Origin: Naganishia liquefaciens | Taxonomy: Eukaryota > Basidiomycota > Tremellomycetes > Filobasidiales > Filobasidiaceae | Direction of reading: 5' to 3' | DNA length: 64,000 bases | NCBI GenBank assembly: GCA_013423385.1 | Contig: BLZA01000058.1 | Span: 310,001 to 374,000 of the forward strand | Part shown: piece after piece, positions 1-20,529 of the stretch | How positions within the stretch are numbered: the first letter of the stretch is position 1 | Layout: every line of letters starts with the position of its first letter | The notes under the pieces: model-generated | What the model saw: only the letters and a program-made list of their open reading frames with translations | The model's database searches: none | What the model was told of the DNA's origin: nothing | Program-made: the position numbers and the translations under genes

Positions 1-4971
<4,971 letters not shown>

Positions 4972-5419
4972 GAGACTGTACGGGGCTGTGGCAATTGTCA
5001 AGGCGCACACGCATCTCGATTCGCGAGGATACGGGCTCTCCCCTCCTTATATGGGGGGCGAGTCCACCATAGATATATATCAGTAGAATAACCCACATAT
5101 TTGTATACTTTTCGAGTTGTGTTCGCTAGGATTTTGCAGTAACGACCAAATGCCCTAAAGCCTGATGTCTGGCGACGTCTGTGATGGCCAGCTGCGTAGC
5201 CTGAGGATTGGATGGCCAAAGCTGTCGCTCGCTCAGTTCGCGTCGCGCACTCGGCGTTCCCGGCACGCGTTGCACCAGAGTTGGTTGGATACCGGCCGCT
5301 ATGTCAGATCGAAGAGCACAGGTAGGATACGCATCCAGCAGTCACATCATCATCGCATTCTTCGTCGGAGGATCTGCTTTTGCTATCGACTCCAGCGGAT
5401 CCCCGTCATCTGACGCGCC
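4972..5419. other. Intergenic between SRPK and PKC1
   Basis: These 448 bases hold the SRPK 3' UTR and the PKC1 promoter and 5' UTR. Small frames across it are not supported. The PKC1 start lies in a good context (GCGCCATGG). Confidence 0.5.
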
Positions 5420-9649
<4,230 letters not shown>

Positions 9650-9740
9650 ACGGCACGACCCAAAAGACGAGTGTACGAAGGATCGTGAACCCGTTGTAAT
9701 AACGCACGACATCATGACCATAATGAATTCGATAGACGAA

Positions 9741-12700
9741 CTACTTGGAAAAATCGATAGATGACCAATCGATGGCATTGACTACGGATCCTCGATTTTC
9801 CGCCCATCTTGCCAGATTGATGAGATGTCGCATTGTCGGTCGACCATGTGGACAGTTCTGGTACACGCAGGGTCGTCAGCACACGCAGAAGGTCAGCTGC
9901 AAAAGCCAAAGCAAGTCATCGCGGCGTACCCAAGGTTGGTCGATGGTGCCCATGTGCCGAAGAATCTGCGGTTCGACTAAGATGAATATGTAGAGAGATT
10001 GCGGCGAGCAGTAGACTTACTTGTACCATTTGAGATCGAGACAGTGCTTTTCCAAACATGACACTTTTCCTGCAAGCGCGCGTCGCAAACATTGCGCGAG
10101 CCTTCTTCGACCGGACCATGGAGCCTATGTAATGATCTTGCAGCAGAAATATCAATTCTTCTAAATCTGAGGGAGTCAGGTGATTAGCATTATGCATTCG
10201 AGATTCCCGGACGGGCTCACCTGAGACGTCAAAGACGGTCTCTTTGCTGACTGGCATCGACGTTAATCTGATGCGTTCGCCTCTACCGTATGGAGCGTCT
10301 TCATCTACAGCCAAGCCAAATCCATTCGCAGCGAGAATATCGAGATTCTCCATAGCTGTAATCTCATCAGCCGAAGGGAGTTGCAATGGTTTCGGCCTTA
10401 GCAGAAAGTCAGTTGTTGGACATCAGCTGATGCATAGCTTCTTCCCACTCCTGACTTACTGTAGAAGACCTTGCGATCGTATGCGGGTGGTCATCTGGAG
10501 AGTCTCGAAGTTATACTTTTCGTCCGATGCATGTTGATCTGCCAGGATCATTAGCAAGTACGAGATTGATGCAGTTTGACAAAAATGCCAGACACACCGA
10601 TGATGAAGAGATCGTCGATGAGCTGCCCATCTTTTTCCAGTTTTCTACGTCTGGCGATGATGAAAGCCAGATTGTATTGTCCCAAAATGTCCATTTCTGC
10701 AAAATCATGCTTCTGTATGACTCGGGACAGAACACGGTCGACTTGCGCAGAATCGGTGTTAGCGATTCCAGCTTCCGGCAGGATGTCATTCTCCCCAAAC
10801 TTGGTCTTCTTGCTTGTTCGGTCCCCATTGTACACTCGCCTTTTTCTAGCTCGAGATCGAATCTGGCCGATATCACATCTCACGATGACTTGTCCTTGAG
10901 TACCTGCCTTCAAGATTTCGTCTCGGAATTGACTCTGCGCTGGCTGCTCGGGAGCCAGAGTTGCAGAGTCGGCCAGATATACGATATCTTCGTCGCGGCC
11001 TTGAAGAATATACTGATTGTTGTTGATGACATGCTTCGATCGATCATCCTCAAGTTCGATCTCCTCCTCCTGAGTCCCCATGACAATGTCGTGATCGATA
11101 CTCTTCTGGACGTCAATCTCCTTTCTCGCCTCCAGAGATCGATTCGTTGGTGACGCCGGGGTTGGTAACCAGACTTCTTCCTCAAGCTGGCAGGCATTCG
11201 AGGGATCTTCATGTTCCTCCGGGGATATAAGTTGCCGATTCGTAATCTCAATCACCTCCTCGTCAGATTCTGACGCCAATTCGTCGGGCTCTACTACTGT
11301 GCCTTGGCTGGCAAATCCCGCTATCTTCTTTCGCAGCCGAGTCCGAGAAGTTCCAGTCGCTCCTGCCAGAGCTTGGGGGGACTTGGCTTCGGAGTCTTCC
11401 TGCCCTGAATCTTTCGTCGGGTCTTCGTCGCGGCGTATCACATTCGTCAGGGTGGTTTGCAGCAAGCGTCGTGTTGGTACCTTAAAAGATTCAGGCGCTT
11501 CCGCAGAAATGCTACCAACAATAAGGCGGACCTCTTCATCTTGCGAGAATCCGTCTTCCTCGTCTTCTTCCTGATATTCCAGTGTCTTCTTGGGAGTCGG
11601 AGAGAAGTGCGTTTCTGGTAAATCCCGATCTTTTGGCCGTATGGCTGAAGCGTTTGCGGGCGATCGTGACGAACATAATCCAATTGGACGAGGGGCCAGT
11701 CCGGATCTCGATGACTGCGACGCAGCGGGAGAGCGATCACGCAATCTCTTAGACAGGACAATTTGCGATGGGGTCGCCTTGTCCGGCATGTTGAACATTC
11801 TCGCCCAGGGTTTCTGACTGGCCTTTGCGCTAGGACTTGCATGATGATCGGACGATTCTTGCGGCGTCTCTTCGACGTCTTCATCCTCGTATAGGAACAA
11901 AGGTTGCGTCTTTCCAGCGCCGGATGCTGGTGGCGGCCTAGGAGGTGTTGGAACATCCTGCTCCAAATAGGTAGAACGCGACGGCTCGAAGAGTTCTTCC
12001 AGGCCAGCCTTTAAATCGAAGTCAAAAATAGGACTTCTAGTTGAGAAAAAATCGTCTCACCTTGAGGGCTTCTATCAAATTATTCTCACTATGAACGAAG
12101 ATCTCCCGCTTGTCTGGAGATACATTTACGTCAACTGCGTCTAGCGGGGTCTGAATGTCGAGCACGACAAATGGAGATTGGTTGGTGTTATAGGATTTGT
12201 ACAGCTCGTTGACCGCTCGAGCAATCTGAGGTTGAACCAGGTGCCGAAGTTAATACGTGTTAGCTGATGAGATATCATTGTACACACCTTGGTAGCCACA
12301 AACGGCCTACCGTTGAGGTAATAATACTGCCTGTCGGAATTGGTTCTCCCCGACCCGAAAGATGCGGCAGAAATCAGCCCCTTAACTCGAATCTTCTTAG
12401 ACCTGACGGCGAATGTAAGACGGAGGTCGCCTCGGCTTGTCATTCCGACTAACGTGATATCCAAGCCCTCCCGCTTTGCCATGCCTTTGTCGACTTCTAC
12501 TGCGAGCGTCATGTCTACGTCAATCAATGACTCCAAGGCAGAATTTCCCCAGACAGCGCTGACAGCTGATCGTAGTGAACCTTTGCCATCGGATTTCAAG
12601 TGATTTGTCCTGCGTCTGTGTAGATTATGACGTTGGCGCACCATGCTCGACGTGGTCACGCTGGACTTACCCGTTCTTATTGATAGCATCTACGGTCAAG

Positions 12701-13582
12701 CGAATTCCACGTGAGGCGGAACCTGCAGTCATGTGACTGCCTTCTATCCGAGGATGGCAAGAGGGAACGAGCGCGTAAGCCGTCAGCAAACTCAGCGCCT
12801 TTGCGAAATCCCGTTTCGCATTTCGCTCAAACTCCTTCCGTCGAACGGGAAGGGGAGCAAAGAGCTTTTCAACAGTGACCGTTGTACCTCGCTAGCAACG
12901 CATCAGAATTCGGGGGGCGTCACATGGCATCGGTTGATGCGGAGGAAGCTTACCTGACGGGCAGATTTGACCGTTGAGTCTTGCAGATGACCGTCTCGAC
13001 TGAACTTCAATATTCTTCCAAGGGGTTGCGTCTCTTGCGTCGACGTGCAGACAGTGACCGAGTCGCTCAGCGCACAGAGCGCGGACAGCGCTTCACCTCG
13101 GAACCCAAATGTATCAACATGGCTGAGATCGTCGAATGAAGTGATTTTGGAGGTATGATGCTTTAAAGCTAGCAGTCCATTCGTCAGTTCAGCGGCGTTT
13201 CCAGCGTGTGTTTGAAACCGCTTTCTCACCTATACTGCTCCAGTCCGCTTCCCGAATACCCGCTCCATTATCAGAAACCTCGAAGCTCTCTGTCCCATTG
13301 TCCCTGATTTTGACATCTAAACAAGGATATGCGTCAGGTTTGATAATGGACCGCGAACACCAGCAACGCACCTATTGACGTTGCACCGGCGTCGATACTG
13401 TTCTCCACAAGCTCTTTCAGGGCGCCATCCAGTCCCAAGACGACTTGTCCTGAATGAATACGATGTACCGAATCAGCGTCGATGGCTAAATGACGCGCAG
13501 CAAAGAATATCAGTCTAATAACCTCGTGAGAAGCGAGATGAGGAGGCCTACACTTGATGCGGCTCTCCTCCGAAGACGCCAT
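9741..13582 (-). CDS. PMS1: MutL-family DNA mismatch repair protein Pms1 (human PMS2 orthologue)
   Basis: Subunit of MutLalpha (with Mlh1), carrying the nicking endonuclease. The N-terminal GHKL ATPase is clear: [41 protein letters not shown] and [18 protein letters not shown] charged, poorly conserved linker of several hundred residues follows (about 10600-11966). The C-terminal endonuclease motif reads [12 protein letters not shown] near 10515-10550, matching DQHA(x)2E(x)4E. The [10 protein letters not shown] and [12 protein letters not shown] zinc-site motifs are present, so the nuclease site looks whole. The last intron joins DQPW to NCPHGRP, and the stop is at 9741. Start is taken at the ATG at 13582 ([10 protein letters not shown], then IDADSVHR after a 5' intron). 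An in-frame ATG at 13663 would add 27 residues. The 3' end lies 91 bp from the PKC1 stop. Confidence 0.95.
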
Positions 13583-14158
13583 ATCTTTGTGCTTTCCACC
13601 AGACGTATCCGGAAAGGTTTCACGAGGGGCCGAATAAGATGGAGTGGGTGGGGTATATGGCACGGTATAGCTGGTTCAGAGTATCGAGGAATACGATCCG
13701 GGCTGCCTTAATGACTACTTTGCAAAGTCAACGCGGTCGCACTGCTTCCGATCACGTCTCACTATAATGTATTAGTCACATTGAAAAAGATAGATCCTGC
13801 ATTCCACGGAAGTAAGAAGTGGGCAAGGTGCCGAGCTTCCGCTGTAAAAAACAGCAACATGGGTATCGAACGGGGATCTAGAGCTCATGCCTTTTCGTCT
13901 CCCTTCTTTCTGCATGCCAAATCGTCAAAGGCGAACGTGATGCACAATTGTCTTGTCCAGTCATCAAGGTGCCAGCGAGTAGACATTACAACAGCTCTGC
14001 AAGACGCTTTAGAACGTCAGCAGCTACTGTAGATTAGCTTCTCGAGGGGCTAACATGATCATGGTTGCTACTCTCTCACGGATCGAGATCCTCTGCTCGA
14101 TCATTATGGCAATCCTCCCAGCTAGCTATTATCCCTCACACAAGTTTCTCAAACGTCA
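13583..14158. other. Intergenic upstream of PMS1
   Basis: Holds the PMS1 promoter and the 3' flank of the minus-strand ORF at 14159-15037. No domain or repeat is visible. Confidence 0.45.
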
Positions 14159-15037
14159 TCAATTTGGAAAGCTGCGGTACGTGCCCGAGGCGGTACCATC
14201 TCGGACATCGGAGCTATAGAACTGTAAGTCTTTCGCCGAGTCCCTGCCCGAGGTGGTCTTTCCGGAATTAATCAATCGTGTACAAGTGCTAAGGGAAGCC
14301 TGTGATTGTAGTCCCATATTCGCTCGGGTCTGGGAATCAGCATAGCAAGAATTCGGTGTGATTTTCTCAACGACGGCGAGATTATAGACATTCAAATCGA
14401 GTGCGGCGTCACAAGAAATGATTTGGTCGATAATGCCCAGGAGCAGTACTTTGGCAGTCGAAAGGCAAGCTCGAATTCGCGGTCGTGAACTGTGTAAAAC
14501 ATGCTCATAGATATTGTTCATGAACCAGGGTTGCTTTCGATCCCCCGCGATGTCGCGGGCCGTTAGGTCAGCGATCTGATCAGATCGGAGTATCGCAGGT
14601 ACAGTACGCTGGAACTCATCCACCCAGTATCGGCACAGGTCCTTTTCGAGAATGATCAGGCTCCGAAACCCACGAATGTCTTTTTTTCGCACGCTGTCCC
14701 GCAAACGTGGGTTGATTGGGAGAGCTGATGTTCGGTGATGACCCCTCGCAAGCACACTCGCATGTCTCCTCGGCAGCCAAGTGTGCAGACAGACAATGCC
14801 GAGCAGCATCTTGGCCGTGATCAGTGGCTCGGGATGATGTTGCGAATCCAACCTGCACTGAGCCCTCGCCATCAAGAATTCCAGATGACACCGTGTATAT
14901 ATAAGATCCGTTGCGCACTTGGACGTGCGCACGAGAATGGCATCTGCCTGGACCTCTCTGGCAAACTTGTGGCTGCTTTTCGATACTTTCGGCGTCGAGA
15001 ATCCAGACTCATCAGACCATCCTAATACCTCCAACAA
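14159..15037 (-). CDS. Unrecognised single-exon ORF, 292 residues
   Basis: An uninterrupted minus-strand frame that is not the antisense of any recognised gene. The middle (about residues 55-250) is helix-like and Leu-rich, with stretches such as LIILEKDLCRYWVDEFQRT and ACLSTAKVLLLGIIDQIISC. The last 50 residues are Ser/Thr/Gly-rich. It has no signal peptide or membrane segment. The helical Leu/Trp texture resembles the C-terminal half of fungal Zn-cluster transcription factors, but no Zn2Cys6 motif is in reach, so this is only a guess. The first ATG is just 29 bp from the divergent multicopper oxidase start, so the true start may be further in, for example the Met near residue 56. It may also be a truncated or chance frame. 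Confidence 0.4.
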   Translation of the reverse strand: MLEVLGWSDESGFSTPKVSKSSHKFAREVQADAILVRTSKCATDLIYTRCHLEFLMARAQCRLDSQHHPEPLITAKMLLGIVCLHTWLPRRHASVLARGHHRTSALPINPRLRDSVRKKDIRGFRSLIILEKDLCRYWVDEFQRTVPAILRSDQIADLTARDIAGDRKQPWFMNNIYEHVLHSSRPRIRACLSTAKVLLLGIIDQIISCDAALDLNVYNLAVVEKITPNSCYADSQTRANMGLQSQASLSTCTRLINSGKTTSGRDSAKDLQFYSSDVRDGTASGTYRSFPN

Positions 15038-15066
15038 ATCCTCAAAGTCCGTTGATCTCCTTCGAG

Positions 15067-17513
15067 ATGCGCCTTCGTTCGCCTACCATAAGCTGGGCCT
15101 TGTTTTCGACTCTCGTCCTAGTCAATTCGACATGCGCTCGAGTCTTGCCGCGTCAGGAAAGTATTACAGCGGAATTTCCGACGGCTTCAGCCACCACTAC
15201 GTACGCCATCTCACTGGAGACCACGTCGAACATCGCTCCGTCGGCGACATTCACGATGAACGCCACCACCACGGCCGTGCCCGCAGCAGCTACGAGTGGC
15301 GCCTCAGGATTGCCTACGAAGCGATATGAATTGGTGTTCACGAAAGGATGGATCGATACGAATGGCAATCCCAGAGAAGCTATTCTCATTAACGGGCAAA
15401 CCCCTGGACCCCTTATCGAGGCGGAAGAAGGTCAACAGCTTACGGTAAGAGCGATAACGCCTTCGGGGTACAGCTTCTTGATCATCAACATCGTAACAGA
15501 TCCAAGTTACAAATCATCTTGATGTTCCGTGTACTTTGCACTCGCATGGTATCTTCCAGTCCTTGAGCCCTTGGGCAGATGGTGTACCAGGTGTGACGTG
15601 AGTTGCAGATAAGAGAAGTCGAGTCGATCACCAATTCTACCATCTTGGACACAGACAATACCCTATTGATCCGGGATCAACGTACACCTACACATACACC
15701 CCTCTACAACATGGCCAATACTGGTACGCCAATGCATTTTGATTCGGACGCCGACTTACATTGATGCGCCCTCAAAGGTATCACTCGCACTATCGTGGGC
15801 AACTAGACGATGGTCTTCGAGGCCCACTTTTGATTCATCCTTCTCCCTCACGAGCCAAGCCTTTCGCTACTTTAACTTCGGATCAGAACGAACTCGATCA
15901 GATGGCGCAGGCAGAACGCCACCCAAAAATTCTTCAGTTGTCAGACTGGAGTCAACTTGCGCATGACGAGATCGATGCGGATTTCCGTCAAACTGGTATC
16001 GAACCACTGTAAGTTTTCCAAGACAGATAGCTCAAGATGCGTTAATTTATCTTCAATACTTGCAGTTGCGTTGACTCATTGCTTATCAATGGCAGAGGTC
16101 AACGCATTTGCCCACCCGTTTCTTACTTGGAAACTATTGCTCCCCCGAACTTGCTTCCCCTCACGAGCAAGGGTTGCATCTTTCCCAACAACTCCATCCT
16201 TCTCGGACCCTCGCCAAACCTGACTTCTCAGTTTCCTGACCAAGTTAATCCCCGAACTTTCTTCGGTTGCGACAACACATCCAATGTGCGTGAGCCTGCT
16301 TTTCATCAAACACACTTCTGATATATCTTTTGTTTCAGCCCCTCTCCGTGATCGAGGTCAGCGCGGACAAGGGTTATGCATCCATCAACGTAGTACACAT
16401 TGGAGGGCTGTACGAGCAAAAGATTGCCATTGACGGACACAAGTTCCTGGTGTATGCAACCGACGGCCAGTACATCGAACCACAAGAGGTCGACATCTTG
16501 ATCGTTCCTGTTGGTGCAAGATGTGCGTGATGATCGTACAGAGCCTCACAGGACAGAGCTCATATCATCCTGCGCACAGTCCAAGCTTTAGTAAAGCTTG
16601 ACAATCCCGGAGATTGGACCATACGAACCGGGATGACAATGCCAATTCAAATGATCACCGGTTACGCTGTGTTCTCGTATGTCGACAAGGAGAACTGCAG
16701 GCCACCTGCAGACGGGCTGCCTGAGCTATGTGGCAGCAAGACTTTCACCTCGCCGCCTTCAAACCAGCCCGCATTCGACTATGGCGGGAACGTGCTAAAC
16801 AACTCGACTAGTCTTGACTACTTCGCACTGGCGCCATTCCCAGCTGTCAGACCGCCGCAAAAGGCAGATCATACTCTCATCTGGGATGTGGGCAAACCAG
16901 TGAAACGAGTCTGGTCTTTGAACCTCGATGGAACTCCCTTCCTTTCGTGGCGCGAACAGCAGACACCAGCCATAATCAATCCCCAGCCATTTTTAGACGC
17001 CAACGTGGCCGTATCATTGGCAGTTGGAGAAGTGGTCGATGTCATTATTCGGGTTCCGCCCGGTAATCCCACTCATCCTTTCCACAAGCATGACGCCAAA
17101 GCTTTTATCATCGGAGAAGGGCAGGGTGCTTTTACTTGGTCCTCTGTCGCGGACGCTCAAGCGGAGGTTCCACAATTCTTCAACTTGGAGACGCCTGCTG
17201 TTCGCGATACCTTCGGTACCCTTGCTGCTTTCACAGCGCCCACATGGACTGTTCTCAGGTGGAAGGTGGACTCTTCAATGCCCGTCTTCTTCCATTGCCA
17301 TATCTCGTACCATCTCGCATCTGGAATGGCGACTCTATTTCTTGAGGGCGCGGAGCGCGGCTTCGCGCAAGGTCCGGCTGGCGCGTAAGTCCACCAGATT
17401 GAGTCCGGAATGGTACTGATTCTTTAGCCCGTAGTGTCGAACAAGGGTCTACGCCGGTATTGTCGAACAATCCCGACCCAATTTATCCCGACGGGACATC
17501 AATCGATGGTTGA
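15067..17513 (+). CDS. Secreted multicopper oxidase (laccase/ascorbate oxidase-like)
   Basis: Copper oxidase predicted to couple one-electron oxidation of phenolics or metal to reduction of O2. The N-terminus is a signal peptide (MRLRSPTISWALFSTLVLV) and a Ser/Thr/Ala-rich segment of about 60 residues. Three cupredoxin domains follow. The four copper-ligand segments are TLHSHGIFQ, WYHSHYRGQ, HPFHKHD and HCHISYHLASGM. All ligand His and the Cys are kept, but the usual HWHG is HSHG and HPxHxHG is HPFHKHD. The residue at the axial type 1 position is Met, as in ascorbate oxidase, not the Leu/Phe of most fungal laccases. About seven introns; the last (acceptor CCCGTAG at about 17434) gives the tail VEQGSTPVLSNNPDPIYP before TGA. 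No C-terminal membrane anchor, so it is not a Fet3-type permease partner. It may belong near Abr1-like pigment oxidases. Confidence 0.9.
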
Positions 17514-17797
17514 TCGAGTTTGAATGAAGAGAGCGCCATGCCGACCGAAAGGCTTACGCCACGCCACAGTTATAATTTGTTTAGATCATTGTCTCGAGGT
17601 ATCCACGGGTAGTAAATTGTAAGGAGAACTATCATATAGGTAGATGGGTTGCGAGATGTTTGGCAGAGTTGAGAACAGCTTCGGACAGGGGTTCGATGTC
17701 CCGCATTTGTAAAGTAACTAGACTGTAGAGAATATACATTCTGCCCATGCTTGTGGAAGATACAATTATGCAAATGATGGATAGCTCTTCTTTTGAA

Positions 17798-18371
17798 TTA
17801 TGCGTTCTTGAGCTCGTCAATCTTCTCGCTCGCCTCACTCTTCATCATCCCCTCGATGCCGCTCTCATCTTCGCCATGCTGCTTGGCGAGAACATGGAGG
17901 AACGCTTTCTGCTTCTGAGTAGCTGGCTCACCGCCTACAGGAGAAATCGAATCAGTAAATGACGTTGTAAGCCGATAAAGTGGACATACCGGTCGACCAT
18001 TGCTCTGGATGTGACAGGTAATCACTATCTCCCGGGGTCTTGGTCGGCTGTCCTGGAGCACCGACGGCGTTGCCTTTGCTGTCCTCGGGGAAGGGCTAGA
18101 AGCATGAAATTCAGTCATCCGGAAAAAGTCGAATCGGGAAGAGACTACTCACGTCATCCTTCAACTCTTCACTCCGGTCAACCACAGCTCCTGCGCCCGT
18201 CTGACCTTCATCCTTCTTCTCCAGCAGGTCTTCGATCTTTGAGCTGGCATCCGCCCTGTCCATTCCCTCGATGGTCACCTTCTCGCCCGTCTGCTTCGAA
18301 AGGGCGTTGAGGAAGCCCGCCTGCTTATCTGTCGGTGCGTCTCCGGACTGAGAGGAGAAGGTGTGAGACAT
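17798..18371 (-). CDS. Small protein with two DUF3072-like repeats
   Basis: Three exons code for about 153 residues. Introns have good borders (gtgagt..ttctag and gtatgt..tgtag). Two copies of one motif are visible. Copy 1 (residues about 13-51) has TDKQAGFLNALSKQTGE followed by DRADASSKIEDLL. Copy 2 (about residues 112-151) has ATQKQKAFLHVLAKQHGE followed by KSEASEKIDEL. This KQ..FL..L.....GE...(K)xEAS.KI(D/E)(D/E)L pattern is that of the DUF3072 family, whose members I know mainly from actinobacteria and whose function is unknown. The linker is acidic and Pro/Gly-rich. No signal peptide or membrane segment, so probably soluble. A role is not assigned. Confidence 0.75.
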
Positions 18372-19749
18372 GGACCCATCGACTACTTGGGGGACTTGTC
18401 TCCTACCATGATTTTACTGATAACTAGAGATAACAGAGAACGAGCTCGGCGATAAGTTTGAATGTGTAAGAACTGCTGGCAAGGCAAAGGAAACGTTGCG
18501 AGCTTGAAATACATTCTGCAAACGAAACGCATCGTGAGCTGCATCAAACGCAGAAAGCGATCATCGCCTTGCGTCATCAGCTTCCGCTTTCTGGATCGCG
18601 TTTCGTCTCGTTTCGCGTTTCATCGTCGATCAAACGCGTGACTACGGCCCGGATCACGCGACCAAGTAGGGGTGTAGAGCATATATGAGCCTTGCTCTTG
18701 CGAGGGAGCTTTAAGGGTGTCTAGGTGGAAAGCAGGACATGTAGCAGGTGGAACCGAGGAAGCAGGGGAAAGGTTCGAGCGAGAATCGTCCGGGCAAGCA
18801 TCGAACGCTGTGAAGAGTACATTCGTCCTCCGAGGTCTCCGAGACAATGCGAGCGCGCGATTCTCTTCTCAGCATAAAGTGATGCAATTCAACGTCATCC
18901 GGATAGCCATGTCTTACCGTGAGCGGCATACCCTGGCCTTAGCTATTTCAGCAGGCGATTCGCATTTGATCTGGCGCTGAATTGGACTTTGCCCATTTAT
19001 ACCGATATTTCGAAGGTACCTTCGCCTGTGTTGTTTCCCATTGATTCTCCACTAAGTCCGGCTCCTCTTTCATATCGTTCGCATTCGGACCCCCTTTAAA
19101 AAATTTACGATCTTTCGCTTGATCAGACGGTTAAAATACACAAACCTCTGAGAGTGACAATTCGACCTGGAAATCCTTTTTATGCTGTCGCCCAATACTC
19201 GCTCGATTCTCAGCGAATATTTGCTTATATGGTCCTCGCATATGGCATCTATGGGGCACGCCTGCTCATTCAGGCAAGCGGCGACTTTTCCAAAGTTCTG
19301 AACCCGACTTTGCCATTCCCATCTAGAGTCCGAACCTTCGTGAATCATATGCTGATAAAGCAAGGTTCCGTGATCCCTTGGTTCGATGCGATGAAAGGGA
19401 AAGTACACAGCAACATGTGCCATCGAGGGAGCAAACCATCTTTCAATCCGGGAAGGCACACAACATTTCGGCTTACCCAACAATTCAAGTTTTCCAGGCA
19501 TCTTAAGGAAGTTTCAAGTTGAACCCTATTATATAGGCCCGATCTAGCTTTGTCTCAATGGACTTGGACTATCGGATCCGAGCTCCAGGCCCAACTTCTG
19601 GCTCGACGCTAACTCGGAGCTCACAGTTGGAGCCCGCTCGTAGAGATCGCTTTTGTGCATAGAGCCCCTATGAAAATATCATACCGTCTCTAGACATCGA
19701 TATCGGCGGTGACCATTTTCCAGCAGTCTGAGGCTTATAGGCATACATC
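18372..19749. other. Intergenic; no gene supported
   Basis: About 1.4 kb containing the promoter of the DUF3072-repeat gene and the 3' flank of the next minus-strand gene. Overlapping frames of 120-145 residues lie on both strands around 19070-19522, but neither shows a domain, signal or plausible exon partner. Confidence 0.45.
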
Positions 19750-20529
19750 TCAAAGATCACCTTCCTTCGCGCAATACCTCATCCAGTACGTCTGCAGCTC
19801 AAGCAGCCTTGCCTCAATGTATTCCTGCTCCACTTTCCCGCCAGGCGTACGGCAAAAGTTGTGCCCTACGAAGCCTCCGACGGCGCGGAAGATGGAATGT
19901 TTGTGAATTCCTTTCTTCTTTTTCTCTCTAGTGGCTGATCGTTTACCGTATTGCTTTGCCATTTCCTTGATCATTTGCGACAAGTCTTCTTTCAGCTTTT
20001 GAATCAATTCTCCGGGAATGTTGAATTCCGCCTTGGAGATGTATGCACATGCCGATTCGAGACATTTCTCTCTCGGGACGTTGTCGACTCCCAACACGAC
20101 ACCGCCGTCGGCATCTCTGCCTATCCTCTTCAAGACTTTCTGCTTCTCCCTTCCGTCTGCAGAGCTTCCGGCGGCAAGATTTGGTTCTTCGTCATCTCCG
20201 GAGTCTTGCCCCGCCTTGCTTGCGCCCCTGGTGAAAAGGGATTCCATGCCGTTGCTCTCGCCAGGCGGGGTTTCTTCCCAGCTTGGCCACCATTCATTGG
20301 TTTCCGAATATGGTGTCGTTGCGGCATCAGAGTCTGAAGGGATTGTCCTGCCAGGATGTTCATTCGTGTTGGCGGCCTTTTCTTCTTCAGACAGCTCTTC
20401 AGACGAAGTTTCAAAGGGATCGCGGCCATCCCCCCCTGCCACACCGGGCCCCGGCCGTTCAAGTCGTATATCAGAGACGGTTGGCTCATCACAACTCCGA
20501 GATGCTACAGAAAAGCGGTGATGTTTCAA
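19750..20529 (-). CDS. Hypothetical acidic/basic bipartite protein
   Basis: A 259-residue frame. The first 120 residues are acidic and Glu/Ser/Gly/Pro-rich (SSEELSEEEKAANTNE), so probably disordered. The second half is more ordered: an amphipathic helix region (GELIQKLKEDLSQMIKEMAK), a basic patch (KRSATREKKKKGIHKHSIF) and a compact C-terminus with GHNFCRTPGGKVEQEYIEAR. The basic patch could be a nuclear localisation signal. A further N-terminal exon is likely: the minus-strand frame from the ATG at 20805 (MSPETPSDRIGAAMENKR) has similar composition and ends just upstream, but I could not find a splice pair that joins it cleanly. It is divergent from PAB1. No family recognised. Confidence 0.55.
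   Translation of the reverse strand: MKHHRFSVASRSCDEPTVSDIRLERPGPGVAGGDGRDPFETSSEELSEEEKAANTNEHPGRTIPSDSDAATTPYSETNEWWPSWEETPPGESNGMESLFTRGASKAGQDSGDDEEPNLAAGSSADGREKQKVLKRIGRDADGGVVLGVDNVPREKCLESACAYISKAEFNIPGELIQKLKEDLSQMIKEMAKQYGKRSATREKKKKGIHKHSIFRAVGGFVGHNFCRTPGGKVEQEYIEARLLELQTYWMRYCAKEGDL

Noticed and set aside
10527-11153. 208-residue plus-strand frame opposite PMS1
   Set aside because: Shadow of the PMS1 linker exon, which joins clear MutL domains on the minus strand.
17640-17710. tRNA-like GGTTCGAT-containing stretch
   Set aside because: It lacks an A box at the right distance and cannot form an acceptor stem by eye.
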